From: Martensiomyces pterosporus
Lineage: Eukaryota > Kickxellomycota > Kickxellomycetes > Kickxellales > Kickxellaceae
NCBI GenBank assembly: GCA_025201845.1
Contig: MU604045.1
Span: forward strand, 1-48,128
Length of the DNA: 48,128 nt
Direction of reading: 5' to 3'
Shown here one piece after another: positions 36,639 through 47,900 of the stretch; position 1 is the first letter of the stretch; the number at the start of each line of letters is the position of its first letter. The notes under the pieces are model-generated. The model did no database searches, was not told where the DNA came from, and saw only the letters and a program-made list of their open reading frames with translations. The position numbers and the translations under genes were made by a program.

Positions 36639-38869
36639 TAGTAGTATAGCAAAATTGCTGTGTTACTGTAGCGGTAAAAGGCGAAGTGAAAGGCGTCAAG
36701 TGAAAGGCGTCAAGTGGCAAGAGAGAAAGATGGAAATCGTAGGGATCTGGAGAAGACAAGCAGTTTTTAGCTCCAAATGACGGTTGGTGTACAGTATATA
36801 TACAGTATACCCACTTCTGCAACAGCATACGCAGCGCTAGCAATATGCTTGCCAGCAGATGCAATGGCCACAGCAATTTTCCAAGAAATGATACCTTACT
36901 ACCCCTGCCATATTCATGGATACTTTTTAGCAGCGTGTGGCCGCATGCACCCTACATATGCGTAACTGTTTTAATTGAACTGGCATGGCGGAAAATACAA
37001 GATGTATAACGATAAGATTCCAGACCGCCACCAATAAGCAAGTTCCCCCTGCTATGGAGTAAGGAGTTGGCGTTGTGGTTGGCGACCACGTATATAAATG
37101 CATTCAAGGGACAAGTTTGTGCACTGGGCATGTGCGCTTTGGGGAATCAAGGCATGGGCGGGCTGGGCCATGCCTCCATCGCAATACCGCACGGCACAGT
37201 TGCCATGTACGAAGCGCTGCATGAGCATCGGTGCTTGGAGGCTGCTTCAGGAAACCTGGCTCTGTTCAGCTGCTCCTTGCGGTCCTTCCATAGAGACAGA
37301 ACGACAGATCAGCGGAGTGCCCGGGTATTGCAAGGGAAACCTGGAAAGGACATTTTCCGCCCAGAGGCTACAATGCTGCCCACAGGAAACGGAGCATTCA
37401 AACTTGGCGTCCATTGTTGCTGGCTTGGGTTCCATTTATGGCTCGGACCGGGGGCAGCGGGACCTGGGTCTAATGACGCTGCTGTGCATTATCAGGCATA
37501 TGCTCAATGGGAAAACGACAAAAGGAAAGAAAGCGAGCAGCGGAGTGGTTCCCAGCGTGCATTCGCACCAACGTGGAGAAGTGAGGAGGGGCACTACATG
37601 CGGACATGTCTTTCTATTGTGAAATTGCAATACATGCATTGATGTGGAGTGCAAAAGGAGAGTGAGCCGCTAGGTGTCGCATCTGCAAGCACCACAAAGA
37701 AACTCGGAACACTAGATTGGGCTGGAAAGGACACCGCGCACAAAGAAAAAGGAGGTTCTGGTTACAGATAGCGCAGCGATATGAGCGTGCTTTCTTGAGA
37801 CCTTGTTTCCACAAATGGCACATACAAAGCCAGGAGCAGCGAAGAACCGTGTCTGCGAGGCGCCATGCAAAAGTGCGGCTGCAACAATAAAAATAGCAAC
37901 AGCAGACTGGCTTTTTGACTAGCCTGCGGGCATGCCTAGCAGCGCTAGACCAAATAGAAAGGAGCTGGGGCGTTCAGCATTTCAGCGCCATTCGCCCACT
38001 TGGTTTTCCAGCTTGCAAAGAGGCGAGGATGTGCCTGCTGGAGAATAGTGCGAGTGTTCGATAAATAGAGCGCATACAGGGAAGAGAACGACGCTCGCAT
38101 GAAAATCTCAGGCTGCCAGGCGCAGCCTATGCGCGCGCCTCGCATAGTCTTCTGCGCATGGCTGCTGGTCTCCCTTTTCCATACGGTCGTCGCCAGCAGC
38201 CCCTTGGCAAGCGGCATTCTACCCTGGTCGTCCTCCCCCGCGAGCGTGGGTGCACGGGTGTTGGTCGGCTTGCCTGTTTGTTTACTTTTGAATGCAAAGG
38301 GCGGCGCGAGGGCAGCAGCGAAGAGCAGAGGCAACAGACAGAAAATAATGGTGTCCTTGCATCTGTGATTGGAAATCCGCCTCTCAGCCAATCCTACAAT
38401 AGCACAAACGCCAGTGCCAAAAAGGAACACAGGGGGTGGGTGGGAGGGGTGGGCTGCTGCCGGGGGCGATCAGCACCGAATGAGCAGGTTCTTTGAAGAC
38501 GAAAAAAAAAACACCTCGCCGCTGCCATCCCCAAATTTCAGGCAGAGCGCGGGCGGCAGCTGTGGGCATTGGGCTCTAAAAAGAACAGGAAAGACAGGGT
38601 GTTCTGCGTGCTGCTCTCGCTCAGCTGCTCCCTCAGCCAAAAGGGAGCATTCGGTGTACGGGTTTCCTGCGGCCGACTGCTGGTGTTGTTGACAGGTTTC
38701 CATGCGACAGCCGCTGGCTGGCGTGGTGCTTATACGCAGGCAGCCGCCGCGCCTGCCCATTTCGCGTGCGCTGCTGAACCCAGACTGCGTCCGCGCATTG
38801 GCAGCAGCAGCAACAGCAGTGTAGTGGGATGGGATGGAGTGGAAATCATCGCCTATTCTTAGCTTAGAC
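36639..38869. other. Gene-free region upstream of WOPR factor 2, distal part
   Basis: About 2.2 kb between the secreted-protein gene and the CT-rich leader. Two overlapping + strand frames at 37067-37642 (191 and 174 codons) are Trp/Cys-rich and lack motifs; the ATG-starting one begins right on a TATATAAATG sequence, so I do not call it. The region is probably distal promoter. Confidence 0.45.
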
Positions 38870-41522
38870 TTTTTTTTGCCTTTTGCCCCGCTCAGCGACC
38901 ACAACAAACCGCTCCTCTTGTTGCGCAAGCCGTCCGTACATCACTCGGAGCCTTTTCTTCTCCTGCCTTTCTCCTCCAGCTCAGCTGTCCACTATCAAAA
39001 AAAGGGTCCACACATATCTCACTTATCAATCAACACACTGTACTACCTACTGCCCATCTCCTTTATTTGTATTCATCACCCTTCGTGCTCATACGCAGCA
39101 CCACCGCCAGCAGACAACACAACAGGGGTGGCTGCGTTTACTTTCCACGCTTGCTTCGCTCCACACCACTCCTCTCTCACGCACTCTTGGCTTGCTGGCG
39201 CTTGTGCTACCGCCCACCTCCACTCACTTGTCTTGGCAGCAGCAGCAACCACGCGTATACATCAAAGAAACACATACGTGCATCCACCCAGCCACACACC
39301 ATCCCTTGTATACTGGCCATATATTCATTCACCCATTCATTCATCCATATACGCGTCTAAAATTCCCTCGGTGCGCTGCCAGTTAAATAAGAATAAAGGC
39401 TGTTTTAGCATCCACTGCAGTTTTCCGTCTTGCTTCAGCCATTTGACCAAGCTGCCGTTTGGCGTCGGCGACGAAAGATTAGGTCGCCTATTATCATTAT
39501 TCTATGCAACACCCATTGGCACCCTCGTCTCGTCTCTTTTTCTCTCTGTTAGTGGCCGATAGCCTATCGATGCCTTGCCCTAATCTTTTTTTGCTGACCA
39601 CCTCCCGTCTTGCCTACCCACTCTGCTGCTCCTCCAGCTATTAGCCACATTTGCGCTGCTTCTTTATTTCGGCTGTCACGCTACATGCGCCAGGACGCCG
39701 GCCAGCAGAATCGCCCTCATTTCTCTTATATAACAGTCATAACCTCGTCCCTTTTATTTCGCCCATTGTCTGTGCAAACAGCGGTTGCTCAGAGCTTGCT
39801 TCAGAGGCACCCGTTGCAACATAGCACCCATTTCTTACAGACGCAGTTCCGCGGGCTTTCCCTTTATTCACTCTCCTCCTATTGTTCTTCTACTCATTAT
39901 TCCTACACGCATAAGCTTAACGCATTTTTGGCTAACGCATCGCCCATTTATACCGTCTAAGCCATCCGCTATTTTAATTACCAGCAGGGAGAACAACAGC
40001 CGCAGACGCAGACGCACGCATTGACGGTCGGTCTTTCAAACGGTTTGCCTCCCCTTTTTGTCCAGCTCTTCGAGCGTCCAGCCCTTTTTGTCCTCGCACT
40101 GCTTCCTGTAAGGGCAAGGGCACAGCGCAAAGCGACAGCAACGACGACAGGCTCAGCTGCACCTTGCTGCCAGCTGTCCTTGATTGCGCCACAGACCGCA
40201 ACACGCTCCTGCCATTTGCTATACTATATTTCGGTTCGTATTCTTGAGCCCAGGCCGGGGCTCTCGCAGCAAAGGTACACCACACCCGAACTACGCCACG
40301 CAGCAGCGAAGGCCCACCTGGAGGCGGCTCCGGGATCACACCCACATTCACGCAAGCTTAAAAAGGTCTATGGCCCCTGTTTTGGGTGTCGCAGCACAAA
40401 GCGGTGGTCCTGGTTCCATAGTCTCATTTGTGTCACCAATTTAACACTCCGCCTCAAAATAGGAATCTGCTTCTTAAACCCCCCATCCCACCCCACCCCG
40501 CCGTTCTTTCGTCCTGTCCCGGCCCACTCCATTCCATCTCTCGTCCCAATCCAACGCAGACCGCTCTGCCAGCCAAGGGCGCTATAGCGTCGCACTACTA
40601 CCCCCTTTCGCTAAATAAGGTACAGTCTACAAACTCTCTAGCTTCCCGCTTCTTTTCCCATTTGCCTTTCTGTCTTCCCTGCCCTCCTGCGCCTGTGTAT
40701 ACATATTAAGCAGCCCCTCTGGTCTACTGCAAAGGGGCGGAGAAGAGGCTTTACAGGCTTTTTGCATTTTCTTCTTTTTGCTGTTTGTTGTTAATTTGCG
40801 TTAGTCTACTTCGCAGCAGCACGCACGCAGAGGCCTATTTTGTTTATTCGCTCTGCAGCCAGGCTATTTAGTGCTTTGCGCATCCTCAGCCTCCCTGCTG
40901 CCGCTGCTGGCTTCCTTGATGTCCGGCAAACACTCGACATAAGCCCAACCACACCCGCCCCTCGCCAGCTCCTCCCGCTCGCCTCTCCTTGTTCTCCTTG
41001 GTGCTGCACCCAGACTACCTATTAGTCCCTCTGCAAAGCGAGTAGTCGCAGCGACTGCGTGGTTCCTTTCTGGAATTGCACAATCTACTTTCAGTTTCTT
41101 ATTACCTGGAGCCCTCCCTCCCCTCCCCTCCCCTCCCGCGCCTTGCCCCCTTACATTTCTCTCATTATTTGCATCTTGTATATTATCCTCCTCCCTACAC
41201 ATCTCGCGCGCGTCAAAATACCCTCTGCTCCCTGCTTTTTATCTTGTTTATCCAGCTTCAACGCGCTACGCCGCGTACACGACCACTGCTGCCTGGCTAT
41301 TTTTAAACATCAGCCAGAATACAGCAGCGACAGCGCATCACGCTTCTCTCCTGTCCGTCTCATCGCTGGCCTTTAATTTTTCTCCTACTAAAGACAATAC
41401 GCACCTCGCAGCGCCCCTCTCTCCTCCCTTTCTTTATCTGTTACTCACTACCATCTGTAGCTTTCTATACCCCTCTGTATCATCTACCACGCAGTCCCAC
41501 ACCCACACATATACGCTTATCA
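38870..41522 (+). promoter_or_regulatory. 2.65-kb pyrimidine-rich upstream region / possible long leader of WOPR factor 2
   Basis: From about 38870 to the ATG at 41523 the + strand is persistently C/T-rich with few purine runs, unlike neighbouring intergenic DNA. It carries many short upstream ATGs and one long frame (38834-39562, 242 codons) made mainly of Ser/Leu/Pro/His/Thr, as expected from composition alone. It may be a long transcribed leader or an intron-containing 5' UTR. Sites such as CTGTAAGG at about 40107 could serve as donors. Known from Candida WOR1: very long promoters and a long leader that limits translation. Confidence 0.45.
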
Positions 41523-43853
41523 ATGGGCGACACGCGAATGGAAACATACTATGGCTTTGTCAGCACCAGCGAGGATGCACTGGCCCTGTTCGAGGCATGT
41601 CGCTTGGGCTACAAACAGCGCGTTCCACGCCGCTTGAGCGACGCTGAGCGCGCGGCAATCAGATCCGGCTCGGTGTTTGTTTGGGAGGAAAACGAGAGCG
41701 GGATGAAGCGCTGGACCGATGGTCGCAGCTGGTCGCCGTCGCGCGTCCAGGGCTGCTTCCTCACCTACCATGAATGGGAAGGCAGGCGCCGTGCCCAGCG
41801 CCACCCGTCCTACCACACCCTGCATGGCTTCAACCTCTCCATGCTCCCCTCATCAATGAACATCCAGGGCATGCCTGCACAAGCCATCCCCATGGGAATT
41901 GCCCGCTACGGCCATTTCACCGGCGGCCCGACAAAGGCCGGCTCATCGCAGGTCCAGTACGGATTTCCCAAGGAGAATGGCATGCTGAAGAAGGCGCTGT
42001 CGATTCGCACTCATGACGGGAAAAGGCTCCACATCATCGCATACTATTCAAAGGAGGACCACGCCCAGAGGCGCTTGCTGACACCCACAACGGACCCGAA
42101 TTTCCCCAGGCTGGTTGTGCCACCAAACCTATACCCGGACATGTCTCCCGAGTCCATGTATGGCGCTAGCCACTCGATAGCTAATGCGTCGCCCTCAAAG
42201 GACATGGAGTTTGCGGGGAATGCAAGCGCGGACCCCCAACATATTGTGTACGATGACGACGGCGGGGGAGGAGGAGGCAGCAGCAGCGGCAGCAGCAGCG
42301 GCAGAAACAGCCATGGCGGAGACAATGGCGGTGGCGGCAGCAGTAGAGGTGGTGGGCTGCACTCAGTGCCCCTGCCTATGGACATTGACAGCGAGTCTCG
42401 CCAGCATCAGCAGCCTGGCATGCATAATTCACCCGATACAGCACACCACCAGCAGTACTCTACACATCCACCTCCGTCGCATCCGCCTCCGCAGCATCTC
42501 CACCTGCCGTCCTCGCGACTCCACACGCATCACTCAGCAAACGCCGCGGCAGCATCGACGGCCGCGGACTCTACGGCAGCAGGTTTGTACAAGGCACGTG
42601 TGCAGTCACTTGTTGAGGAGGAGTACTCTGATGCCCCCATTCCTCCCGGGTCAGCCCCGGCATCGCTAATGGCTGTCAGCCAGCTGTCCATATCGCGGCC
42701 AGCACCCGAGCAATTAATAAATGGCCGCCATCGCCACCCACACTACCCCCACCACGACCGCCAAGTGACCTCCTCCACCTCCTCCGGCACGGCTGTTGGC
42801 ACGCGACCCAGCAGTAATAGCTTCAGCAGCGGCATGCACTACCACCAGCAGCACCACTTGGCCATGGGCCCCTCCGCATCCACCTCGTCTGCCCCCGCAT
42901 CGACGCTGCGTCGATCTACTGCCTCTAACCTATCATCGACAAACGAGACCAATACGCCTGCTATCGTTTCCGAAGCCACGCAGTCTCGCATGCATAATGA
43001 CTCTGCTGCTGGTGGCAATAGTGGCAGCAGTAGAAGCGGAAAGTATTTGGGACTTGGTGGACCCCTAGGGCTGAGCGGCTCTGGGAACGCGCGCAGAGCG
43101 ACTCCGCTGAGGGCGGCTACTACAGCAGCTGTGCTCTCAAGAAACCCCTACATCCCCTCCTCGGCGTCGTCGCGAATGGGCCCTGAAGACAACCCACCCA
43201 GCAGCCCGCTGCCGGTAGACTATGGACGCGCAGCGAACTCGCCACAGATGGTGGACGGCCCAGCCAACCCGCGCCGGATGAGCCTCCGCTCCTCGCCTAA
43301 AATGCCACTGCTTCTGTCGCCCATTAATCCGCCGCCGCTTGGGCCAGGTACCGAACAGCCGGCAGGATATGCGCCGAACGGGCACTCGATCAACCTGGCT
43401 GCCATTCGTGGCGACGTGCGCGAAGGACCGCGGCGACTGCCGTCAATCTCTGCCAGTCTGCGCAATGACTCCCCGCCCGAGATGTCCAGCACGACGTGTT
43501 CGCCTGGCGGCCTCGGCATCATCCACCCGGGCATCTCAGCAGCCCGCTCAACGGCGTCCTCGTTGCTCCCAAGCCCACTGCCTACGCCTAGACAGTCGCT
43601 GTCCTTGGGGTTCGATGCTGATCGGGGGTCATCGCCGCAGCGGCCATACCAGGACTCGCTGTCGTTGCTGGCGTCGGCGGCGGATAGAGCGCAGGTGCGG
43701 CATGTATCGGTATCGAATAGGACCAGTGGCGTGGGGCATCATCCCTACTCGCGCGCACTGAAGCGTGGGCCGACAATGCGGTCGGTAAGCTTGAAGCAGT
43801 CGGAGGACATCCGCCAGCTGGGGGTGCTTGACCAGAGCCTCAAGCTCAAGTAA
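41523..43853 (+). CDS. WOPR-domain (Gti1/Pac2/Wor1 family) transcription regulator 2
   Basis: 776 aa, single exon, ATG 41523. Box A starts at residue 6 (METYYGFVSTSEDALALFEA) and holds RRLSDAER, SGSVFVWEE and GMKRWTDGRSWSPSRV. Box B at ~150-210 has MLKKALSIRTHDGKRLHII, YYSKEDH and LYPDMSPES. The ~560-residue tail is low complexity: an acidic patch then Gly/Ser repeats, His/Pro runs, many Ser-Pro sites and an RRLPSISASL motif resembling the LPPIS motif of the first WOPR factor. The two genes are paralogues in tandem, but only the WOPR halves align. The linker is ~70 residues instead of ~40. Phosphorylation of Ser/Pro sites is plausible regulation. It converges with the MTHFS gene with 88 bp between stops. 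Confidence 0.93.
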   Translation: MGDTRMETYYGFVSTSEDALALFEACRLGYKQRVPRRLSDAERAAIRSGSVFVWEENESGMKRWTDGRSWSPSRVQGCFLTYHEWEGRRRAQRHPSYHTLHGFNLSMLPSSMNIQGMPAQAIPMGIARYGHFTGGPTKAGSSQVQYGFPKENGMLKKALSIRTHDGKRLHIIAYYSKEDHAQRRLLTPTTDPNFPRLVVPPNLYPDMSPESMYGASHSIANASPSKDMEFAGNASADPQHIVYDDDGGGGGGSSSGSSSGRNSHGGDNGGGGSSRGGGLHSVPLPMDIDSESRQHQQPGMHNSPDTAHHQQYSTHPPPSHPPPQHLHLPSSRLHTHHSANAAAASTAADSTAAGLYKARVQSLVEEEYSDAPIPPGSAPASLMAVSQLSISRPAPEQLINGRHRHPHYPHHDRQVTSSTSSGTAVGTRPSSNSFSSGMHYHQQHHLAMGPSASTSSAPASTLRRSTASNLSSTNETNTPAIVSEATQSRMHNDSAAGGNSGSSRSGKYLGLGGPLGLSGSGNARRATPLRAATTAAVLSRNPYIPSSASSRMGPEDNPPSSPLPVDYGRAANSPQMVDGPANPRRMSLRSSPKMPLLLSPINPPPLGPGTEQPAGYAPNGHSINLAAIRGDVREGPRRLPSISASLRNDSPPEMSSTTCSPGGLGIIHPGISAARSTASSLLPSPLPTPRQSLSLGFDADRGSSPQRPYQDSLSLLASAADRAQVRHVSVSNRTSGVGHHPYSRALKRGPTMRSVSLKQSEDIRQLGVLDQSLKLK

Positions 43854-43941
43854 AACAAAACGCCATATACATACTCTTGATACGTTTGCCCGCTCTTTCT
43901 TTTTAGTTTCTGCCACTGCAAATGGAATTAGCATCTATTAT

Positions 43942-44541
43942 TCATTTCTTCTCAAAGACCGTTCCTTGGGGCGCAAGGACGACATCAGGCGTCCTGTCAA
44001 ACTCGTCAGTCGGCACTTCATCGACGACCTGCTCGTCCAAGCAGACAGCACACGTGTACGCACCCTCGCTGCGGCTCAGGTACCGGTCGTAGTATCCCTT
44101 CCCGTGGCCGCACCTATTTCCCTTCGTGTCAAAGGCCACTCCGGGGACCACGATAAAGTCCAAGCACTGGGGGTCTACGGCAGGACGAGAAGAGTCGGGC
44201 TCTGGAATGCCCCACTTGTTTTTAGGCAGGGAGTCCAAATCGGCCCTGCCATCCACTCGGATCATGTCCATTATGCGGCCGTTGCACCGCGGCACGTAGA
44301 CAGCCTTGCCTTCACAGAGGGCGTGGTGGAGGAGCTCTGTGGTCTGCAGCTCGCCCTGGTCCATGCTTATGTAGATGCTTATGTGCTTGGACGCCCTGTA
44401 CTTGGGCAGGCTGGTGATTTGCTGGAGCACCTTTGTGGACGCGCTGTCAAGCGCCGCGGAAGGGATGGAGGCGAGCGTTTGCTGCATGCGTTTGCGGAGC
44501 TGCTGCTTGGCAGACCTGACAGTAGTAGAAGTGGCGTTCAT
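43942..44541 (-). CDS. FAU1: 5-formyltetrahydrofolate cyclo-ligase (MTHFS)
   Basis: 199 aa, single exon, ATG 44541, normal for the family. An N-terminal basic helix (SAKQQLRKRMQQTL) is followed by HISIYISMDQGELQT, the VYVPRC strand, WGIPEP, and the signature PGVAFDTKGNRCGHGKGYYD with the Gly-rich ATP/phosphate-binding GHGKGYYDR; it closes with VPTDEFDRTPDVVL and 'AP'. The enzyme uses ATP to convert 5-formyl-THF to 5,10-methenyl-THF, returning folate to the one-carbon pool. Both cytosolic and mitochondrial forms exist in eukaryotes. The short, basic N-terminus here gives only weak grounds for mitochondrial import. The gene is divergent from UBP2, with 444 bp between start codons. Confidence 0.95.
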   Translation of the reverse strand: MNATSTTVRSAKQQLRKRMQQTLASIPSAALDSASTKVLQQITSLPKYRASKHISIYISMDQGELQTTELLHHALCEGKAVYVPRCNGRIMDMIRVDGRADLDSLPKNKWGIPEPDSSRPAVDPQCLDFIVVPGVAFDTKGNRCGHGKGYYDRYLSRSEGAYTCAVCLDEQVVDEVPTDEFDRTPDVVLAPQGTVFEKK

Positions 44542-44985
44542 GCTGGCCTTGGATGAAGAAAAGAAGCAGAGTTTTTATGTTGAAAGCAATAAGGGTGCAG
44601 AGGAGGCATGAGGAGGGGCGATGTGCTTCTGCGAGACTTGGCGCCTTATCGCCAAAGGCTGCTCTTTCATCAAACACAAGATAAAAGGCGGAACAGCGAG
44701 GGAAATGCGCGCGCTAGAGGCTGGTGGCCCTCTGTCTGCTGGAAATGACGGAATCAAGCGCTGTTCTAATCAACGACACAATGGTCTGAGTTTGCGTGGG
44801 CGCTTTGGGTGCTTGCGTCACCGACATGTCTGCCTAGGAAAGAAAGCGGCAATGACGCCTGGAGCGCCGCTGCGTTGCACTTTGTTTCCTGCAAATATGC
44901 ATTGCGCCTCTACCGAATTCGCCCTTTGCAGAAATTCACTCAGTGCACACACGTATTCTGTGCGCTCTTTGCACGAAATAGGCCC

Positions 44986-47900
44986 ATGGCGCAAGCACTA
45001 CCACAGCGACAAAAGCAGCAGGGCCAACAGCACCCAGGCGCCATGGCCGCGTTCTTTATCGACACGCAGCTGGGAGAATGGGTGCCGCCTGGCTTGCAGG
45101 AGCTGCTGGGCAGCGAGCTCCCGCACAAGCACGAGTGGGCAACGCCAGTCAGGCCGGCCGAGTCGTTCATACAGAACCAGGCATTCCAAGGACAAGTAAA
45201 GAAGGCAGGGCAGAGAGCCCAGTGGGAGGCCGTGTGCACAGGGTGTCTGGCCAGAGTGCGCGTTGTCAGCACCAGGTCATCGAGTGGCTGCGAGGACCGG
45301 CATCCGTGCAGGCCAGGCAAGAATAGCGACACAGCTATGCACCATCTTCATACTGAGTTTTCAGCCACGCCTGATACGTCGGCAGAAAATAGCCGAGCAA
45401 CGGATGAATACAGCGGACGTTCATCGTGCTGCAGATGCGATGCCGTGGTACAGCTCTCCTTGGCGCTACCAGTTATTCCGCCAAGCTGTGTGAGCGAACT
45501 CGTGAAGGCAAGGATTAATGACGGTGCTGTGAAGGAAAAAAGCTCAAAGCAGATATTGCTCGAGGCCTTTACAGTCGTTCACACGTTAGTTTCCAACGCA
45601 ATCGGCGGGGTGTCGAAGCCAGCAAAATCGAAAGGGATGGCAAATAAGCGGGGCATTAAACTCGACCAGGCATTCGTAGGCTTCTTCAATGCCGTCGGAT
45701 TTATAAAAAAGGAGAAAGCCGGGCCCAAGGAGGATGGCGATGACTATTACCCGCCAGACATCGTCAGGCACGTGCCTACGGAAAGCAAGGACGGCAGCAG
45801 CAGACCGAGAGCCAAAGACCTAGGAGCCGTGGCAAGCGACAGAGCGTACAGGCGGCTGCTTTGTGTACGAGACGAGCTTTGCGCGCTAGCACACGGGTAC
45901 CAGAGACGTGTATGTCCGAACCCGGTGCAATCCGCGGTCAGCTGCAGGGACAGCAGGCGTGAGCTTCACAGGCTTTTGGATGCCGATTCCTACGAGAGGA
46001 TATCTGCCCTGCAGCTTCCGGCCTCGCAAGAGAGACCACAAGCTAGGAGGGTTGACCAAGCGGCACTGGAGTTTAGCTATCGCACATTGGGGGTGCCTCC
46101 AGATGCCTCGGACTCTGTGATCGCATGGGTGTATCGGAGGCTAATGGAAGAGGATCAGTCCGATGTCACTAACCCAGGACCAGATGCCCTGCGGCGGTTC
46201 GAGAGCCTGCTGATCATTTCCCAAGCGAGGCCGTCGGAGATGCTTGATACTGCTATTAGCGTTGAGATTGGCCTTGGCAAAAATCCCCCGAACACAGTGC
46301 AAGAGGCGGCGCTGGAGTTGTCCAGTGCCAGAAGCCTCAGAAAACCGAATGCCGATCCACATATCTTTCGGGAGCTGTTTGCCATCAAGCTGCAAGGCCT
46401 GAGAACGATAGACGACCAGATGTGGCTTTCACGCTATCTATATGATGTGGCAGTTGCTATCGGGAGCGAATCTCTGGAGTCATATGCGTGGAATGCCAGG
46501 CTGGCGATTGAGGCTCGGGCTGAGCTAGATGATATGAAGGAGAACTGGTGTGCAAGGGAAGAGCACAGGAATCTGTAAGTACCGATTGCCATGCCGATAT
46601 CCATGCCTCTGTCTAATGCTGCAATACAGCAAACCAGCTGTGCCGCTGCCTTTCACGCTGACCCAGGTTTCTTATGTGCTTTTTTTGAGCTGTCTGGTAG
46701 CCCTGCTGGGCTCAAGAATGTCGGCAACACCTGCTATCTCAGCTGCATGCTCCAATGCCTGTTTTCAATTCGTCCCATTCGCGAGGCTGTCCTTTGCTAC
46801 GGGGACACCACCACATGGAACGAGCGGCTGTATCTTGGTCGATGCGATGGCGAGCGTCGGCTGACAGCGTACGAAATCCAGCATGCACTGAATCTGGTCT
46901 CCCTGTTGAAAGATCTCTTTCACTCGATGATCAGTCACCAGTCGGCACAACTGCCCTCCGTCGGCGACGCTATAACGCCGCCTAGGGAGCTCGTTAAGAT
47001 ACTGACAGATTTGAATGGACCATCATCTTCTTCAATTGGACTGCCCGCCCCGCCGAATAAGGATGGAGACAACACGCTTAGCGTGCAGCACGATGTCGAC
47101 GAATGCATGTCCAGATGCATCGATCTCTTGATCAGCGCATTGCCACCAGAGACAAGAGCACCACCACCACCGTTGCTGCTGCGCCCATCCACAAAGGTTG
47201 CAAGCAGGCAAGCAGGTGTGGAGCCTCCAGCTACTGGTATTAGCGGCAGCTCTGGCCCAGATGAGGATAAGAGCAAGCAGGGCTCTAGCGATACGTGGAT
47301 ACACAAGCTGCTCTTTGGCTTTTTGGAAAGGTCGCAGAGCTGTGGCAGCACTTTAGGAGAGCCAGCAGTGACGACCGAGCAGTTCCGCAACATCAGTGCC
47401 AATATCTTGTACAGGATCTCAGACATTAATGAGTGCATCGGCAACTTTTTCGCGCCCTATGAAATCAGGACCAGCGGTGGCAGCAGCTGCACAACTGAGA
47501 ACACTGAGAGTCGGAGAGGTAGCTCGCATGACAGTGGAACATATTCGCTGCCAGCGTCTTCCAGTGAAGCATCCGCCTGCAAGAAGGCAAGAGGAGAGAG
47601 CAGTGAAGCAGATCTGGGCGGCAAGGTTATGCTGACACGCATCATGGAGCCACCGCCCATCCTGTTCGTACAAATCCAGCGTACACAGTACAGCAAAGAG
47701 ACGCGGCAGCCATACAAGGATAACTCGCACATACGCCTCCGCAAGCGGATCTCTCTGGCTAAGTATGCCAGGTTCACTGATGCGTCACGTAGCGAGAGTG
47801 ACAAGCGGAGCAGGGAGTTGCATGCCACGATCCACGGTGCCGAAACCCACCTGCAGGCGCTGAGAGACATGCTCCAAATCCCCGGCTGGAAGCCCTCGAG

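Noticed and set aside
37067..37642. Two overlapping ~180-codon frames on the + strand
   Set aside because: Trp/Cys-rich with no motif; the ATG-starting frame begins directly on a TATATAAATG sequence, and the longer frame has no ATG at its start.
44621..44985. Frames between MTHFS and UBP2, including the 59-residue upstream extension of UBP2
   Set aside because: The extension opens with GTG and is Cys/Arg-rich without conservation cues; the ATG at 44986 gives a normal Ubp2 start.
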